A stretch of 64,000 nt of DNA from positions 868,001 through 932,000 of the forward strand of contig NZ_AP025491.1 of NCBI RefSeq assembly GCF_024347495.1. The letters run 5' to 3'. Below the pieces are notes generated by a model that worked only from the letters and a program-made list of their open reading frames with translations, was not told where the DNA came from and did not search any database. Source of the stretch: Vibrio gallaecicus (GTDB lineage: Bacteria > Pseudomonadota > Gammaproteobacteria > Enterobacterales > Vibrionaceae). Position numbers and translations under genes: made by a program. Shown here one piece after another: positions 54,494-62,234 of the stretch. The stretch's first letter is position 1. Every line of letters starts with the position of its first letter.

Positions 54494-54844
54494 TTAGAAC
54501 ACCATCGCATGGTCTACTAAATAGCGACCGTCTTCGTAAACTAAAACCATTTCAGCTACATGTTCACCCGGCGCTTTAGTGTAATATTGCCTCCAAACAA
54601 TTGCAGCTGAATCTGGTCGCCTGAATACTGCTACTAGCTCTCTTTCTGCAAAGAAACCTTTTTCGGCTTGATATTTTATGCAGATCTCATTGAGATAATC
54701 GCGAGTAACGATTTTTAACATTCGCTTATTAAAATCACGAACGTGCTGCTCATGGTCAATATTTGTGGACGCTTCCATCAAGTTGTCCATGATAGGATTC
54801 GCTATCTCTAATATTTCCTGCTCTGACATTTCTTGAAAATTCAT
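54494..54844 (-). CDS. Hypothetical protein, 116 residues
   Basis: AAGGGAT precedes the ATG. A helical first half (MSEQEILEIANPIMDNLMEA) is followed by a beta-rich half (ELVAVFRRPDSAAIVWRQYYT, EHVAEMVLVYEDGRYLVDHAMVF), an order like NTF2/SnoaL-type folds. No firm family. Confidence 0.65.
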   Translation of the reverse strand: MNFQEMSEQEILEIANPIMDNLMEASTNIDHEQHVRDFNKRMLKIVTRDYLNEICIKYQAEKGFFAERELVAVFRRPDSAAIVWRQYYTKAPGEHVAEMVLVYEDGRYLVDHAMVF

Positions 54845-54871
54845 GGTAATCCCTTGTTAACCTGATGAGAG

Positions 54872-54996
54872 TGCTAACGCCCAATTAAGTAGCTGACAAC
54901 GCTACTAATACACTCAAATTTACCACCTAAATCACTGAAGCTAAGCCGAGTTGAAAATGCCAAGCGTTGACAGTCTGCTTAAATTGCTTGTTATGT
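54872..54996 (-). repeat. attC69 (class II)
   Basis: Follows the RidA-family gene. Confidence 0.93.
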
Positions 54997-55002
54997 TCGT
55001 GC

Positions 55003-55374
55003 TTACAGCGCTACGACAGCCTCAATTTCCACTTGTAAATCCGGATGAATAAATTTGGAAACTTCAACCAAAGAGCAGGCTGGTAAATGACCTTCATAAA
55101 AGTTAAATAGTAGCTCTCGGATACTAGCCAACATTGATATGTCACGAACAAAGATTGTGAGTTTCACCAAATCACTTTTCAAACGATTTTCTAACCTAAG
55201 AACTTCTGTAATCTGATAGAGAACCTCTTTAGTCTGCTCTATCAGATTAAGGGGTTGAGCATCTGTGCCGTAAGCTGTAAGCCCTGATATATATAGCGTT
55301 TTGTTGTGTTTTGTTGCATGGACATAAGGTCCTGCTATTTGAGGCAAGCTTTCATAAGTAACCCTTTCAACCAC
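55003..55374 (-). CDS. RidA/YjgF-family protein
   Basis: GGGAG seven bases before a GTG at 55374 sets the start. The 123-residue protein has the RidA layout: GPYVHATKHNKTLYISGLTAYG, EQTKEVLYQITEVLRLENRLKSDLVKLTIFV and LPACSLVEVSKFIHPDLQVEIEAVVAL. RidA deaminates reactive enamine/imine intermediates with a conserved Arg; the usual PxR(S/A) site reads PACSLV here, so the catalytic Arg seems absent and a regulatory or different role is likely. Confidence 0.85.
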   Translation of the reverse strand: MVERVTYESLPQIAGPYVHATKHNKTLYISGLTAYGTDAQPLNLIEQTKEVLYQITEVLRLENRLKSDLVKLTIFVRDISMLASIRELLFNFYEGHLPACSLVEVSKFIHPDLQVEIEAVVAL

Positions 55375-55390
55375 TTGATTTCTCCCTAGA

Positions 55391-55515
55391 ACATAACGCC
55401 CAATTAAGTAGCTGACAACGCTACCAATACACTCAAACTTACCACCTAAATCACTGAAGCTAAACCGAGTTAAAAATGCCAAGCGTTGACAGTCTGCTTA
55501 AATTGCTTGTTATAA
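55391..55515 (-). repeat. attC70 (class II)
   Basis: Very like attC19; follows isochorismatase-like copy 2. Confidence 0.93.
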
Positions 55516-55524
55516 GACTTTTTA

Positions 55525-56061
55525 CTAACGAATTAACCCCAAAATTTTCTTGAATACTGGCTCTCGACAGTCCTTTACAAGTTCATACAAACACATTTCC
55601 AAACCTGTAATATCTGCATCGATATTTTGTAAACGATTAACGCCGAGCTGTTTATTTAAATAAGTTCGAGATGAGACACAATCACTGACAAGCTCCACTT
55701 TGTAACCCAGTTCGAGCAAACCTTTTGCTGTTTGATAAACACAAATATGTGCTTCTATTCCGCAAATTAGCCAGGTATCTACTTTTTGGCTTTTAATTGA
55801 ACTCAAGACTTCTGAAGATTCACATCCGTTAAACGAAAACTTAGTTATAGGCTTGTGATTAAGGACTGTATTGAGTTCTTCGACTGTAGAGCCTAATTTA
55901 TCTGGATTTTGTTCGAGAGTAATAATCGGTAGTTCTAGAGCCTGAGCGCCTTTAATGATTTTCTGACAATTAGAAATTAAAGCTTCACTTTCATAAACTA
56001 AACGAGCGAGTTTACCTTGAATATCAACGACGATAAGTCCAGTATTTTCTCTATTCAACAT
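55525..56061 (-). CDS. Isochorismatase-family cysteine hydrolase, copy 2
   Basis: 178 residues; triad D13, K74, C107 intact. It differs from copy 1 (23104) at about nine positions, such as SEV for SEF, TVLNHK for TALNHE and NIDAD for SIGAE. Upstream bases including GGGAGGG are the same. This is the most diverged of the duplicated pairs with both copies intact. Confidence 0.9.
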   Translation of the reverse strand: MLNRENTGLIVVDIQGKLARLVYESEALISNCQKIIKGAQALELPIITLEQNPDKLGSTVEELNTVLNHKPITKFSFNGCESSEVLSSIKSQKVDTWLICGIEAHICVYQTAKGLLELGYKVELVSDCVSSRTYLNKQLGVNRLQNIDADITGLEMCLYELVKDCREPVFKKILGLIR

Positions 56062-56088
56062 ACCAACCCTCCCAAGTTTAAATAAGCC

Positions 56089-56213
56089 TTATAACGCCCA
56101 ATTAAGTAGCTGACAACACTACCAAATACACTTAAACCTTCCACCTAAATCACTAAAGCTAAACGAGTTAAAAATGCCAAGCGTTGGCAGTCTGCTTAAA
56201 TTGCTTGTTATGC
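56089..56213 (-). repeat. attC71 (class II)
   Basis: Closes the cassette that carries the plus-strand gene. Confidence 0.92.
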
Positions 56214-56322
56214 TTGAAGCCCGCGTAAACATTGAAAACTAACTTTACAGAATGACATTTATTTCACGTAATTTCTATTAGAATCCCTAGCTTATCCTCA
56301 CTAAGTTTAGAACTATTGATTC

Positions 56323-56796
56323 ATGTCTTTTTTTAAATTTATTACACCACTACTATTAATACTTTTTTCAACATATTCGCAAGCTGAAGACGTCTCTTTT
56401 TATGAAGACTTCATTGATAATTCTTATTACGATGATAAAGAAATCACGCTTACCTATACTGGGAGAACATTTCATTTAGGCTCAAGAAACAGAAATGAAA
56501 ATAATGACATCTGGGGAATTGGATATCGAGGGTTCGAAATATCTACAATGAACAACTCATTCTATGACCGCTCTTATGTGTTCTCATACCATAAGAAATG
56601 GTACTGGAAAGACTGGATCGATGTTGGTCTAAGAATTGGTGGTATTACTGGGTATAAAAAAGAAGATAACCCCGTTCAATTGCTAGGAATTACCCCTCTA
56701 TTTTCACCAACAATAACACTGCATTATGAAGGTTTTGGCTTTGAGACAGCATTGCAGACTGACGTTCTTATTTTTACGTTAAACTACCAATTTTAG
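56323..56796 (+). CDS. Exported beta-barrel-like protein, antisense to the array
   Basis: A 157-residue protein on the plus strand. A signal peptide (FITPLLLILFSTYSQA) precedes about 135 beta-rich residues with alternating aromatic strands (GIGYRGFEISTMNNSFYDRSYVFSYHKKWYW) and a final Phe (LNYQF), suggesting a small outer-membrane barrel. IGYRGFEIS and NSFYDRS recall PagP-like acyltransferases only weakly. It must use a promoter within the 110 bases between attC71 and its ATG. Confidence 0.72.
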   Translation: MSFFKFITPLLLILFSTYSQAEDVSFYEDFIDNSYYDDKEITLTYTGRTFHLGSRNRNENNDIWGIGYRGFEISTMNNSFYDRSYVFSYHKKWYWKDWIDVGLRIGGITGYKKEDNPVQLLGITPLFSPTITLHYEGFGFETALQTDVLIFTLNYQF

Positions 56797-56802
56797 AGAA
56801 AA

Positions 56803-56931
56803 GCATAACGCCGCGTTAAGTGGTGAGCAACGCTACCACTGCACTCAAGACATTATGCCATAAATACTGATGCATATCTTTGAACTGAAGCCGCCGAGCG
56901 TTGGGAATCCGTCTTAAACGCTTTGTTATGT
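56803..56931 (-). repeat. attC72 (class I)
   Basis: Nearly identical to attC16; follows a GNAT gene. Confidence 0.92.
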
Positions 56932-56936
56932 GCGTG

Positions 56937-57383
56937 CTAAATCTGTGCGTACAATCTCAGCATGTCTTTGTGTTGAATACCATTTTCATAGATTGGTTCT
57001 GGGTAATTCAGTAAGAAGTGATCCTTGATGATCAAGTCAACGCGAAAACCAAGGCGCTGATAATAAATCAGTTGATAGCCAAAGGTACCTGTACCCAATT
57101 CAACACGAGTGATTCCCTTACTTGGTAGCTGAGACAGAACTGACTTGAGCAATTGAGAGCCAATTCCTTGACCTTGTAACTCGGGATATACAGAAACATT
57201 GAAGATTTCAGCAAGGTTTGGAGTTTCTGGCTTCACTATACATGCCGCCAAAATACGCTCATTATCTAGCGCAGCAAAGCACCATGATTCAGCTAAATAT
57301 GATGAAATACTCGCTTCAGAAGGATCTGCTTCGAGCAGCAAATCTAGCGGAATTTGGCTACTTTTGACTTCGATAAATTGCAT
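56937..57383 (-). CDS. GNAT acetyltransferase
   Basis: GGAGGG sets the start at the ATG of MQFIEVKSSQ; upstream frame is attC. The 148-residue GNAT has IFNVSVYPELQGQGIGSQLL (acetyl-CoA loop QGQGIG) and YQLIYYQRLGFRVDLI. It resembles YvbK/aminoglycoside-type N-acetyltransferases. Substrate unknown. Confidence 0.88.
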   Translation of the reverse strand: MQFIEVKSSQIPLDLLLEADPSEASISSYLAESWCFAALDNERILAACIVKPETPNLAEIFNVSVYPELQGQGIGSQLLKSVLSQLPSKGITRVELGTGTFGYQLIYYQRLGFRVDLIIKDHFLLNYPEPIYENGIQHKDMLRLYAQI

Positions 57384-57396
57384 TTTCCCTCCAAGC

Positions 57397-57524
57397 ACAT
57401 AACGCCGCATTAAGGTGTGAGCAACGCAACCACGAAACTCAACCATGCCACCGTAAACACAAAACCCAACGATGGAACGAAAAATGCCAAGCGTTGGGAA
57501 TCACTCTTAAATGCTTTGTTAGGC
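57397..57524 (-). repeat. attC73 (class V)
   Basis: Closes the two-gene cassette cut by IS copy C. Confidence 0.92.
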
Positions 57525-57821
57525 TTCTGTAGATTGTTTAAATGTATTGAACGTAGTTTCAACAGCTGTCCAAGTTACAGCAAGAGCTCCAAGTACTATA
57601 GCAACCCTCTGATCTGCGAACCCGCCTAAAGTGTCATCAGTAACCGTTAGTGCCATATAGCCTAGGTGTACTCCCATGACAGCACCAGTGCCAGACAAAA
57701 TAATTATAGCCACTTGCATAAATTCTGGTGCTTTTCGGTACTTTATAAGCATGAATAATAGAAATATAAGTCCAAGCCCTAACCCAATGTACAGTCCAAA
57801 CATATTAGGAGAATCAGTCAT
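57519..57821 (-). CDS. Three-helix membrane protein
   Basis: AAGGAGA sets the start at ATG 57821. The 100-residue product has three hydrophobic segments (about 7-25, 34-56, 69-85). Its start overlaps the stop of the upstream glycine-zipper gene by eight bases, a sign of translational coupling in a two-gene cassette. No family recognised. Confidence 0.68.
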   Translation of the reverse strand: MTDSPNMFGLYIGLGLGLIFLLFMLIKYRKAPEFMQVAIIILSGTGAVMGVHLGYMALTVTDDTLGGFADQRVAIVLGALAVTWTAVETTFNTFKQSTEA

Positions 57822-57934
57822 CACTATTCTCCTTTTTAGCAGATTCACTACCGAGCAAAGCACCTAAAACACCGCCAGCAACTGCTGCACCAAACCCTGG
57901 AATCAACATATTAGCAACAATAGCACCGCCAATC
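57814..57934 (-). pseudogene. Glycine-zipper protein, 5' end removed by IS copy C
   Basis: Thirty-nine codons remain, GAIVANMLIPGFGAAVAGGVLGALLG followed by a charged end (SAKKENSDD). The repeated small residues form a glycine zipper that inserts in membranes. The start is lost; as with MATE, a TTG in the IS end could give an in-frame fusion beginning MTKKRTIRG. It overlaps the downstream membrane gene. Confidence 0.7.
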
Positions 57935-58988
57935 GGCTTTGTTGCGTAATTCAGTTTAGAGACAGAGCAGCCCCGTATCGTGCGTTTCTTAGTCAATACG
58001 GCAAGTTTCAGGCATACCTAACCCAGTGAGCTTGTTCAACGCTTTTATCATCGCGTAAGTTTCTCCCACTTGTGCATTGTAATGTCTTAAACTTAAACGA
58101 CCACCAAGTAACTGTTTAACTCGATACATCGCTGTTTCTGAGAGGGAGCATTTGTGGTAACCATACCGCTCTTTCCAATACTTATTTGAGCCATATAACT
58201 TCTGGCAACCTACTGCGAGATTTCGGGGATGACCCCGCTCCCAGAAGGCAGCCCCTTCTCTTGGAGGAATAAGCGCAACGGCTCGCTTAATCTTAATTGC
58301 ATCGTGACATGCTCTCGTATCATAAGCGCCATCACCAGACACCTCGTGGATACTTCGGCGAGTTTGTTTCAGTAAATTCGGGAGTACTTCTCCATCTGTA
58401 ACTGTCGATAGACTTAGCTCGGCTGCAATAATTTCATGAGTGTTTGTATCCACGGCAATATGAAGTTTTCGCCAGACTCTACGTTTGCCATCTGTCCCGT
58501 GTTTTTTGACTTTCCATTCACCTTCGCCATAAACCTTAAGGCCAGTCGCATCAATAGCTAGATGTTGTATCGTATCTCTCGTTTTTGTCTTAAGTGAGAC
58601 CTCAACTTGCTTGGCTCTACGACTGATGCAGGTGTAATGCGGACAACTTAACGGTACATGGGCTAACCTAAATATCGAGTTGATAAAACCTTGCAGCGCT
58701 CTTAATGGCATAGAAAAAACTCGTTTCACCATGAGGGCTGTCGTGATAGCTAAATCACTGAACCGACGAGGCCTCCCGCACTTATTCTGTTTGCTTTGCG
58801 TCCAGCCACTTATCGCTTCTTCATCAATCCAAAAGGTCAAAGAACCGCGGTTAATGAGTGATTGGTTGTATTGCTTCCAGTTGGTTGTTTTGTAACGAGG
58901 TTTAGGCATAGGGCTACGAGAGGGAGTGAATGTAGCTGATCAGATCGTAGGTTTTAGGTTTAGTTCCAATGAATTACGCAACAAAGCC
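57935..58988 (-). mobile_element. IS5-family (IS903-like) element, copy C
   Basis: 1054 bp with the same ends as copies A and B. Flanks ccgccaatc and acgctaacc do not match. Its right end lies inside an attC, of which only the right part remains, and its left end cuts the glycine-zipper gene. The transposase differs from copies A/B at four residues. Confidence 0.93.
57989..58909 (-). CDS. IS5-family transposase (copy C), catalytic signature altered
   Basis: Compared with copies A and B it carries R44C, G112D, I179L and R254C. R254 is the arginine of the Y-(2)-R-(3)-E-(6)-K signature around the catalytic glutamate E258 (codon TGC at 58148-58150), so this copy is probably inactive. The frame itself is intact. 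The extra changes show it has been in place longer than, or separately from, A and B. Confidence 0.95.
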   Translation of the reverse strand: MPKPRYKTTNWKQYNQSLINRGSLTFWIDEEAISGWTQSKQNKCGRPRRFSDLAITTALMVKRVFSMPLRALQGFINSIFRLAHVPLSCPHYTCISRRAKQVEVSLKTKTRDTIQHLAIDATGLKVYGEGEWKVKKHGTDGKRRVWRKLHIAVDTNTHEIIAAELSLSTVTDGEVLPNLLKQTRRSIHEVSGDGAYDTRACHDAIKIKRAVALIPPREGAAFWERGHPRNLAVGCQKLYGSNKYWKERYGYHKCSLSETAMYRVKQLLGGRLSLRHYNAQVGETYAMIKALNKLTGLGMPETCRID

Positions 58989-59089
58989 ACGCTAACCACC
59001 AAACCTAAACCATTGTACCTTAAACACTTAACCCAACTGGAAATGAAATCGCTAAGCGTTGTGAATCCGCCTTAAACGCCTTGTTATAT
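58989..59089 (-). repeat. attC74 (class I, left part removed by IS)
   Basis: Starts at acgctaacc directly at the IS end and keeps the right arm cttaaacgccttgtta. The gtt core and arm on the other side (about 28 bp) are missing, so it should not recombine. Confidence 0.88.
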
Positions 59090-59509
59090 GTTGGAGGGAT
59101 AGATACATAACCCGCTAGTTTTTATATGAATACCATCACCAACTTTTGGCTCAATCGCCCAATCTTCTGATGATACACAGAGGAATTCCGGACCATTTAT
59201 CAGATAAACATCATATATCGTGGAGTCTTCCGAAATATGAACCACGTTATGCACATGACCAAAAACTTGATGAATGAAAAGTCCGTCCCCTTGCTTAATT
59301 CCAGTTTTTGAATCAGGTAAGTCAGCTATAATTTTAGCGTCTAGAACTTCCTCGAAATCGAACTCTACTTGCAGATTTTCAGACAGTATATTTGCACTCA
59401 AGCTTGCGTTTACATCAATCAAGCATGTAAGCAAATTTCTTTGATATTCTAGCTGGCATAGGTATTTATCACCAACTGACTTACCGATACTTTTAATATT
59501 AACAGTCAT
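59084..59509 (-). CDS. Hypothetical beta-rich protein, 141 residues
   Basis: A soluble protein dominated by beta strands, including DSKTGIKQGDGLFIHQVFGHVHNVVHI and EPKVGDGIHIKTSGLCIYP, which look like two barrel-type repeats. The ribosome-binding site GGGTAAAG is moderate. Its attC has lost one half to IS copy C, so the cassette is fixed in place. No family recognised. Confidence 0.62.
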   Translation of the reverse strand: MTVNIKSIGKSVGDKYLCQLEYQRNLLTCLIDVNASLSANILSENLQVEFDFEEVLDAKIIADLPDSKTGIKQGDGLFIHQVFGHVHNVVHISEDSTIYDVYLINGPEFLCVSSEDWAIEPKVGDGIHIKTSGLCIYPSNI

Positions 59510-59521
59510 ACTTTACCCAAC

Positions 59522-59646
59522 ATATAACGCCCAATTAAGTAGCTGACAACGCTTCCAATACACTCAAATTTAACACCTAAATCACTGAAGCTAAACCGAG
59601 TTGAAAATGCCAAGCGTTGACAGTCTGCTTAAATTGCTTGTTAGGC
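59522..59646 (-). repeat. attC75 (class II)
   Basis: Follows Nudix copy 2. Confidence 0.93.
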
Positions 59647-60054
59647 AAATTCTCCAATGTCTACGGAGTCTTTCAATAAGTTAGTCAACGGGAGGAATAA
59701 AGGCTCAGGGAGTTCATCTAAATTGAACCACTTCCACTGCTTACATTTTTCAGGCTCAGTTATCTGAGGCTCACCAATTGAGCAAGACGTTACGACAAAT
59801 AAGGTCACATAATGTTTATTCTCTTTTTCGAAAATATCATTAGTAAAACCTAGATTTTTGAATGAGTTGACAACTAATCCTGTCTCTTCAAAAGTTTCAC
59901 GCTTTGCACATTCTTCGATACTTTCACCCAACTCCAGATGCCCTCCTGGAGTTGCCCATGTATGAGCTCCATGAGAGCCTATACGCTCTCCAAGTAATAC
60001 ACGTCCGTCTCGTAAAATAACCGCAGCCACACCGACTCGTACTTCCTTATTCAC
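59641..60054 (-). CDS. Nudix hydrolase, copy 2 (normal Nudix box)
   Basis: 137 residues, two different from copy 1 (36885): RETFEETG instead of RKTFEETG, and NSF for NSL. The Nudix box is complete here, so this is the probable working copy. Its start codon is GTG where copy 1 has ATG, behind the same GGAG. Substrate unknown. Confidence 0.9.
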   Translation of the reverse strand: MNKEVRVGVAAVILRDGRVLLGERIGSHGAHTWATPGGHLELGESIEECAKRETFEETGLVVNSFKNLGFTNDIFEKENKHYVTLFVVTSCSIGEPQITEPEKCKQWKWFNLDELPEPLFLPLTNLLKDSVDIGEFA

Positions 60055-60081
60055 TCAAAACTCCTTCATGAACACCAAGTT

Positions 60082-60206
60082 GCCTAACGCCCAATTAAGT
60101 AGCTGACAACGCTACCAATAAACTCAAATCTACCACCTAAATCACTGAAACCAAAACGAACTGAAAATGCCAAGCGTTGGCAGTCTGCTTAAATTGCTTG
60201 TTATGC
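60082..60206 (-). repeat. attC76 (class II)
   Basis: Follows a membrane gene. Confidence 0.93.
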
Positions 60207-60211
60207 GTATT

Positions 60212-60664
60212 TTAGTTAGGTTCTAAATTGGGCGCGTTACCTGGGTTTCTTTCTACTGTATCCAACCACTGATTTGTGATGCCTACTTTGTGTAAGCAAT
60301 ATGACTGAAACTTTTTACTAAAGTACAATGCAATTACGGCTGCAACTCCAGCTAGATAACTTAGGTGGATAATTAAAAATAAAGAACCAAACACAATTAA
60401 ATACATGCTGTAAACTGTTGCCTGCTGACTTTTAGGGCTATTAATTAGCAGAGCTACATTCTTTTGGGGGACTTTGTACTTTAGAAATATCCAATACGTC
60501 ATCGAAAATGTCGCATATACAGGTAAGCATATCGAGAAAGCAATTGTTGCCAGTACTAGCCAAAAGCCAAAGTTATCAGGACTCACGTTAGTAAGAACCA
60601 ATAATGAAGTGGCTGAATAACCTGAAAGAGCGGCAAAGAACCACTGATACTTTTCTATAAACAC
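60212..60664 (-). CDS. Four-helix membrane protein
   Basis: GTG start behind GGGAGG. The 150-residue protein has hydrophobic segments at about 8-25, 33-61 and 82-114 (two close helices), and a soluble C-terminal tail (SYCLHKVGITNQWLDTVE). No family recognised. Confidence 0.68.
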   Translation of the reverse strand: MFIEKYQWFFAALSGYSATSLLVLTNVSPDNFGFWLVLATIAFSICLPVYATFSMTYWIFLKYKVPQKNVALLINSPKSQQATVYSMYLIVFGSLFLIIHLSYLAGVAAVIALYFSKKFQSYCLHKVGITNQWLDTVERNPGNAPNLEPN

Positions 60665-60694
60665 AATACCTCCCTACCTGTAAACTCCAAAGAC

Positions 60695-60818
60695 GCATAA
60701 CGCCCAATTAAGTAGCTGACAACGCTACCGATACAGTCAAAATGCCACCGAAATCACTGAAGCTAAAATAAGCTGAAAATGCCAATCGTTGGCAGTCTGC
60801 TTAAATTGCTTGTTAGGC
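60695..60818 (-). repeat. attC77 (class II)
   Basis: Slightly diverged (gccaatcgttggc); follows the cysteine-rich gene. Confidence 0.92.
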
Positions 60819-61235
60819 ATTTTCGATTTGCTTTATGCTCAATTGAACTGAAATAATACTCTGTTCTAGCTGTTCAAAGTAAGCTTTAACTACATACCCC
60901 AATTCATTCTTTATATATATAAACTCATTTTCTGTGTTAGCGCGAAGCTCTCCAATAACTTGATAATTGTGCTCGCAAAAAATTAAATCCTCATTTTCAT
61001 CTCTACAGCACCAAACCCCCGTTGGCTCGCTATCTAAGTTTTTCCTTATATCAACACCAAGATTAGAAAGATAACTATATAGCTCTAAGTTTTTCCGAGA
61101 AAAAATATGGTAATAAAACTTACAGTCTTCACACTCACAGTCATCAATTATCCTACTTTGCGTTCTATAAAACTCCCTTGTTGCTTCAACATATGAAATC
61201 AACTCTATGTCATCGAGCTTGAAAATTCTTCCCAT
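60813..61235 (-). CDS. Hypothetical protein with CECEDC knuckle
   Basis: A 140-residue cytosolic protein. DDCECEDCKFYYHIFSRKNLELYSYLSNLGVDIRKN is a pattern I have seen in a wide set of uncharacterised proteins (CxCxxC, then a helix and LG-x-D). VWCCRDENEDLIFCEH adds more cysteines. Metal binding is possible. The ribosome-binding site is weak. Confidence 0.65.
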   Translation of the reverse strand: MGRIFKLDDIELISYVEATREFYRTQSRIIDDCECEDCKFYYHIFSRKNLELYSYLSNLGVDIRKNLDSEPTGVWCCRDENEDLIFCEHNYQVIGELRANTENEFIYIKNELGYVVKAYFEQLEQSIISVQLSIKQIENA

Positions 61236-61252
61236 ACTTACGACTACCCCAA

Positions 61253-61380
61253 GCCTAACGCCGCGTTAAGTAGTGAGCAACGCTGACCACCTAACCTAAA
61301 TCACTGTGCCGTAAACACTAAATTCAAAGCAAACCGAAAATACCGAGCGTTGCGAATCTGTCTTAAACGCTTTGTTATAC
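61253..61380 (-). repeat. attC78 (class I)
   Basis: Follows the HAD phosphatase gene. Confidence 0.92.
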
Positions 61381-62022
61381 GAACATTTCTTCGTATGTGC
61401 TGATTGCTTTAATTGCACCATTTAGATCATTTTTGCCATTAAAGTCATGCTTAACTGCGATAACATCACAACCACTAGACTTACCAGCACAAATACCCGC
61501 CGTAGAATCTTCAAACACAATTGTTTGAGCAGGTGAAACTGCTAACTTAGCAAGAGCTAAAGTATAAGCTTCTGGATCAGGTTTATGCTTGGTTACGTGC
61601 TCTTGCGTGATAACAAGGTCGAAAGCGTTTTCTAACTGCAACGAGGTTAAAATATTCTCTACCATCCATGTTGCTGCTGAACTCACAACTCCACACTTTT
61701 TACCCGCTAGTTTCAACTGCTCTATATATGCCTTGGCTCCAATATTGAGCTCAAGCTCGTCATTGAGCATCTGTTCGTAGTGAGCTCGAAAGTAGCGATT
61801 AAACTCTGTTAAATCAGGTGCAATATTCGCATTTTTAAAGAAGTAACCCGTTACAACCTGCCAACTTTCACCCATTACATCTTTGTAGATATTGTGGTCT
61901 ACGTGAACACCATAATCCAAACACGCCGATGCTAACGCTTTGCCTTTTAATGGCTCCGAGTTTACTAATGTTCCGTCCATATCGAACAGATAAACTTCAT
62001 AATCTTTCAATTCACTCTCCAT
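61375..62022 (-). CDS. HAD-family phosphatase (beta-phosphoglucomutase-like)
   Basis: Started at the ATG of MESELKDYEVYLFDMDGTL; a TTG four codons on has a better GGAGAG site, so the start is open. The 215-residue enzyme has all HAD motifs: FDMDGTLVNSEP, VVSSAATWM (motif II), KHKPDPEAY (motif III) and FEDSTAGICAGKSSGCDVIAV (motif IV). With its helical cap it probably dephosphorylates a small sugar phosphate or nucleotide. Confidence 0.9.
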   Translation of the reverse strand: MESELKDYEVYLFDMDGTLVNSEPLKGKALASACLDYGVHVDHNIYKDVMGESWQVVTGYFFKNANIAPDLTEFNRYFRAHYEQMLNDELELNIGAKAYIEQLKLAGKKCGVVSSAATWMVENILTSLQLENAFDLVITQEHVTKHKPDPEAYTLALAKLAVSPAQTIVFEDSTAGICAGKSSGCDVIAVKHDFNGKNDLNGAIKAISTYEEMFV

Positions 62023-62040
62023 GTTAAATTTTGCGAGTTC

Positions 62041-62138
62041 GTATAACGCCGCATTAAGGTGTGAGCGGCGATTGCCTATACTTTGAGCGAAGCGAAAACG
62101 GCAAGCGTTGCGAATCACTCTTAAATGCTTTGTTATGC
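62041..62138 (-). repeat. attC79 (class IV)
   Basis: 98 bp; closes the cassette with the plus-strand MerR gene. Confidence 0.93.
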
Positions 62139-62234
62139 ATATCGTGCCACACCAAAGAAATGTACATTTAAATTGTTGACCCGTCTATCAGGCAAGGGTT
62201 CAAGATGCACATTCGGTTAAACAATGGAGCATAT

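Noticed and set aside
56323..56796. PagP lipid A palmitoyltransferase
   Set aside because: Size and barrel character agree, but I cannot locate the catalytic His-Asp-Ser set in the expected places.
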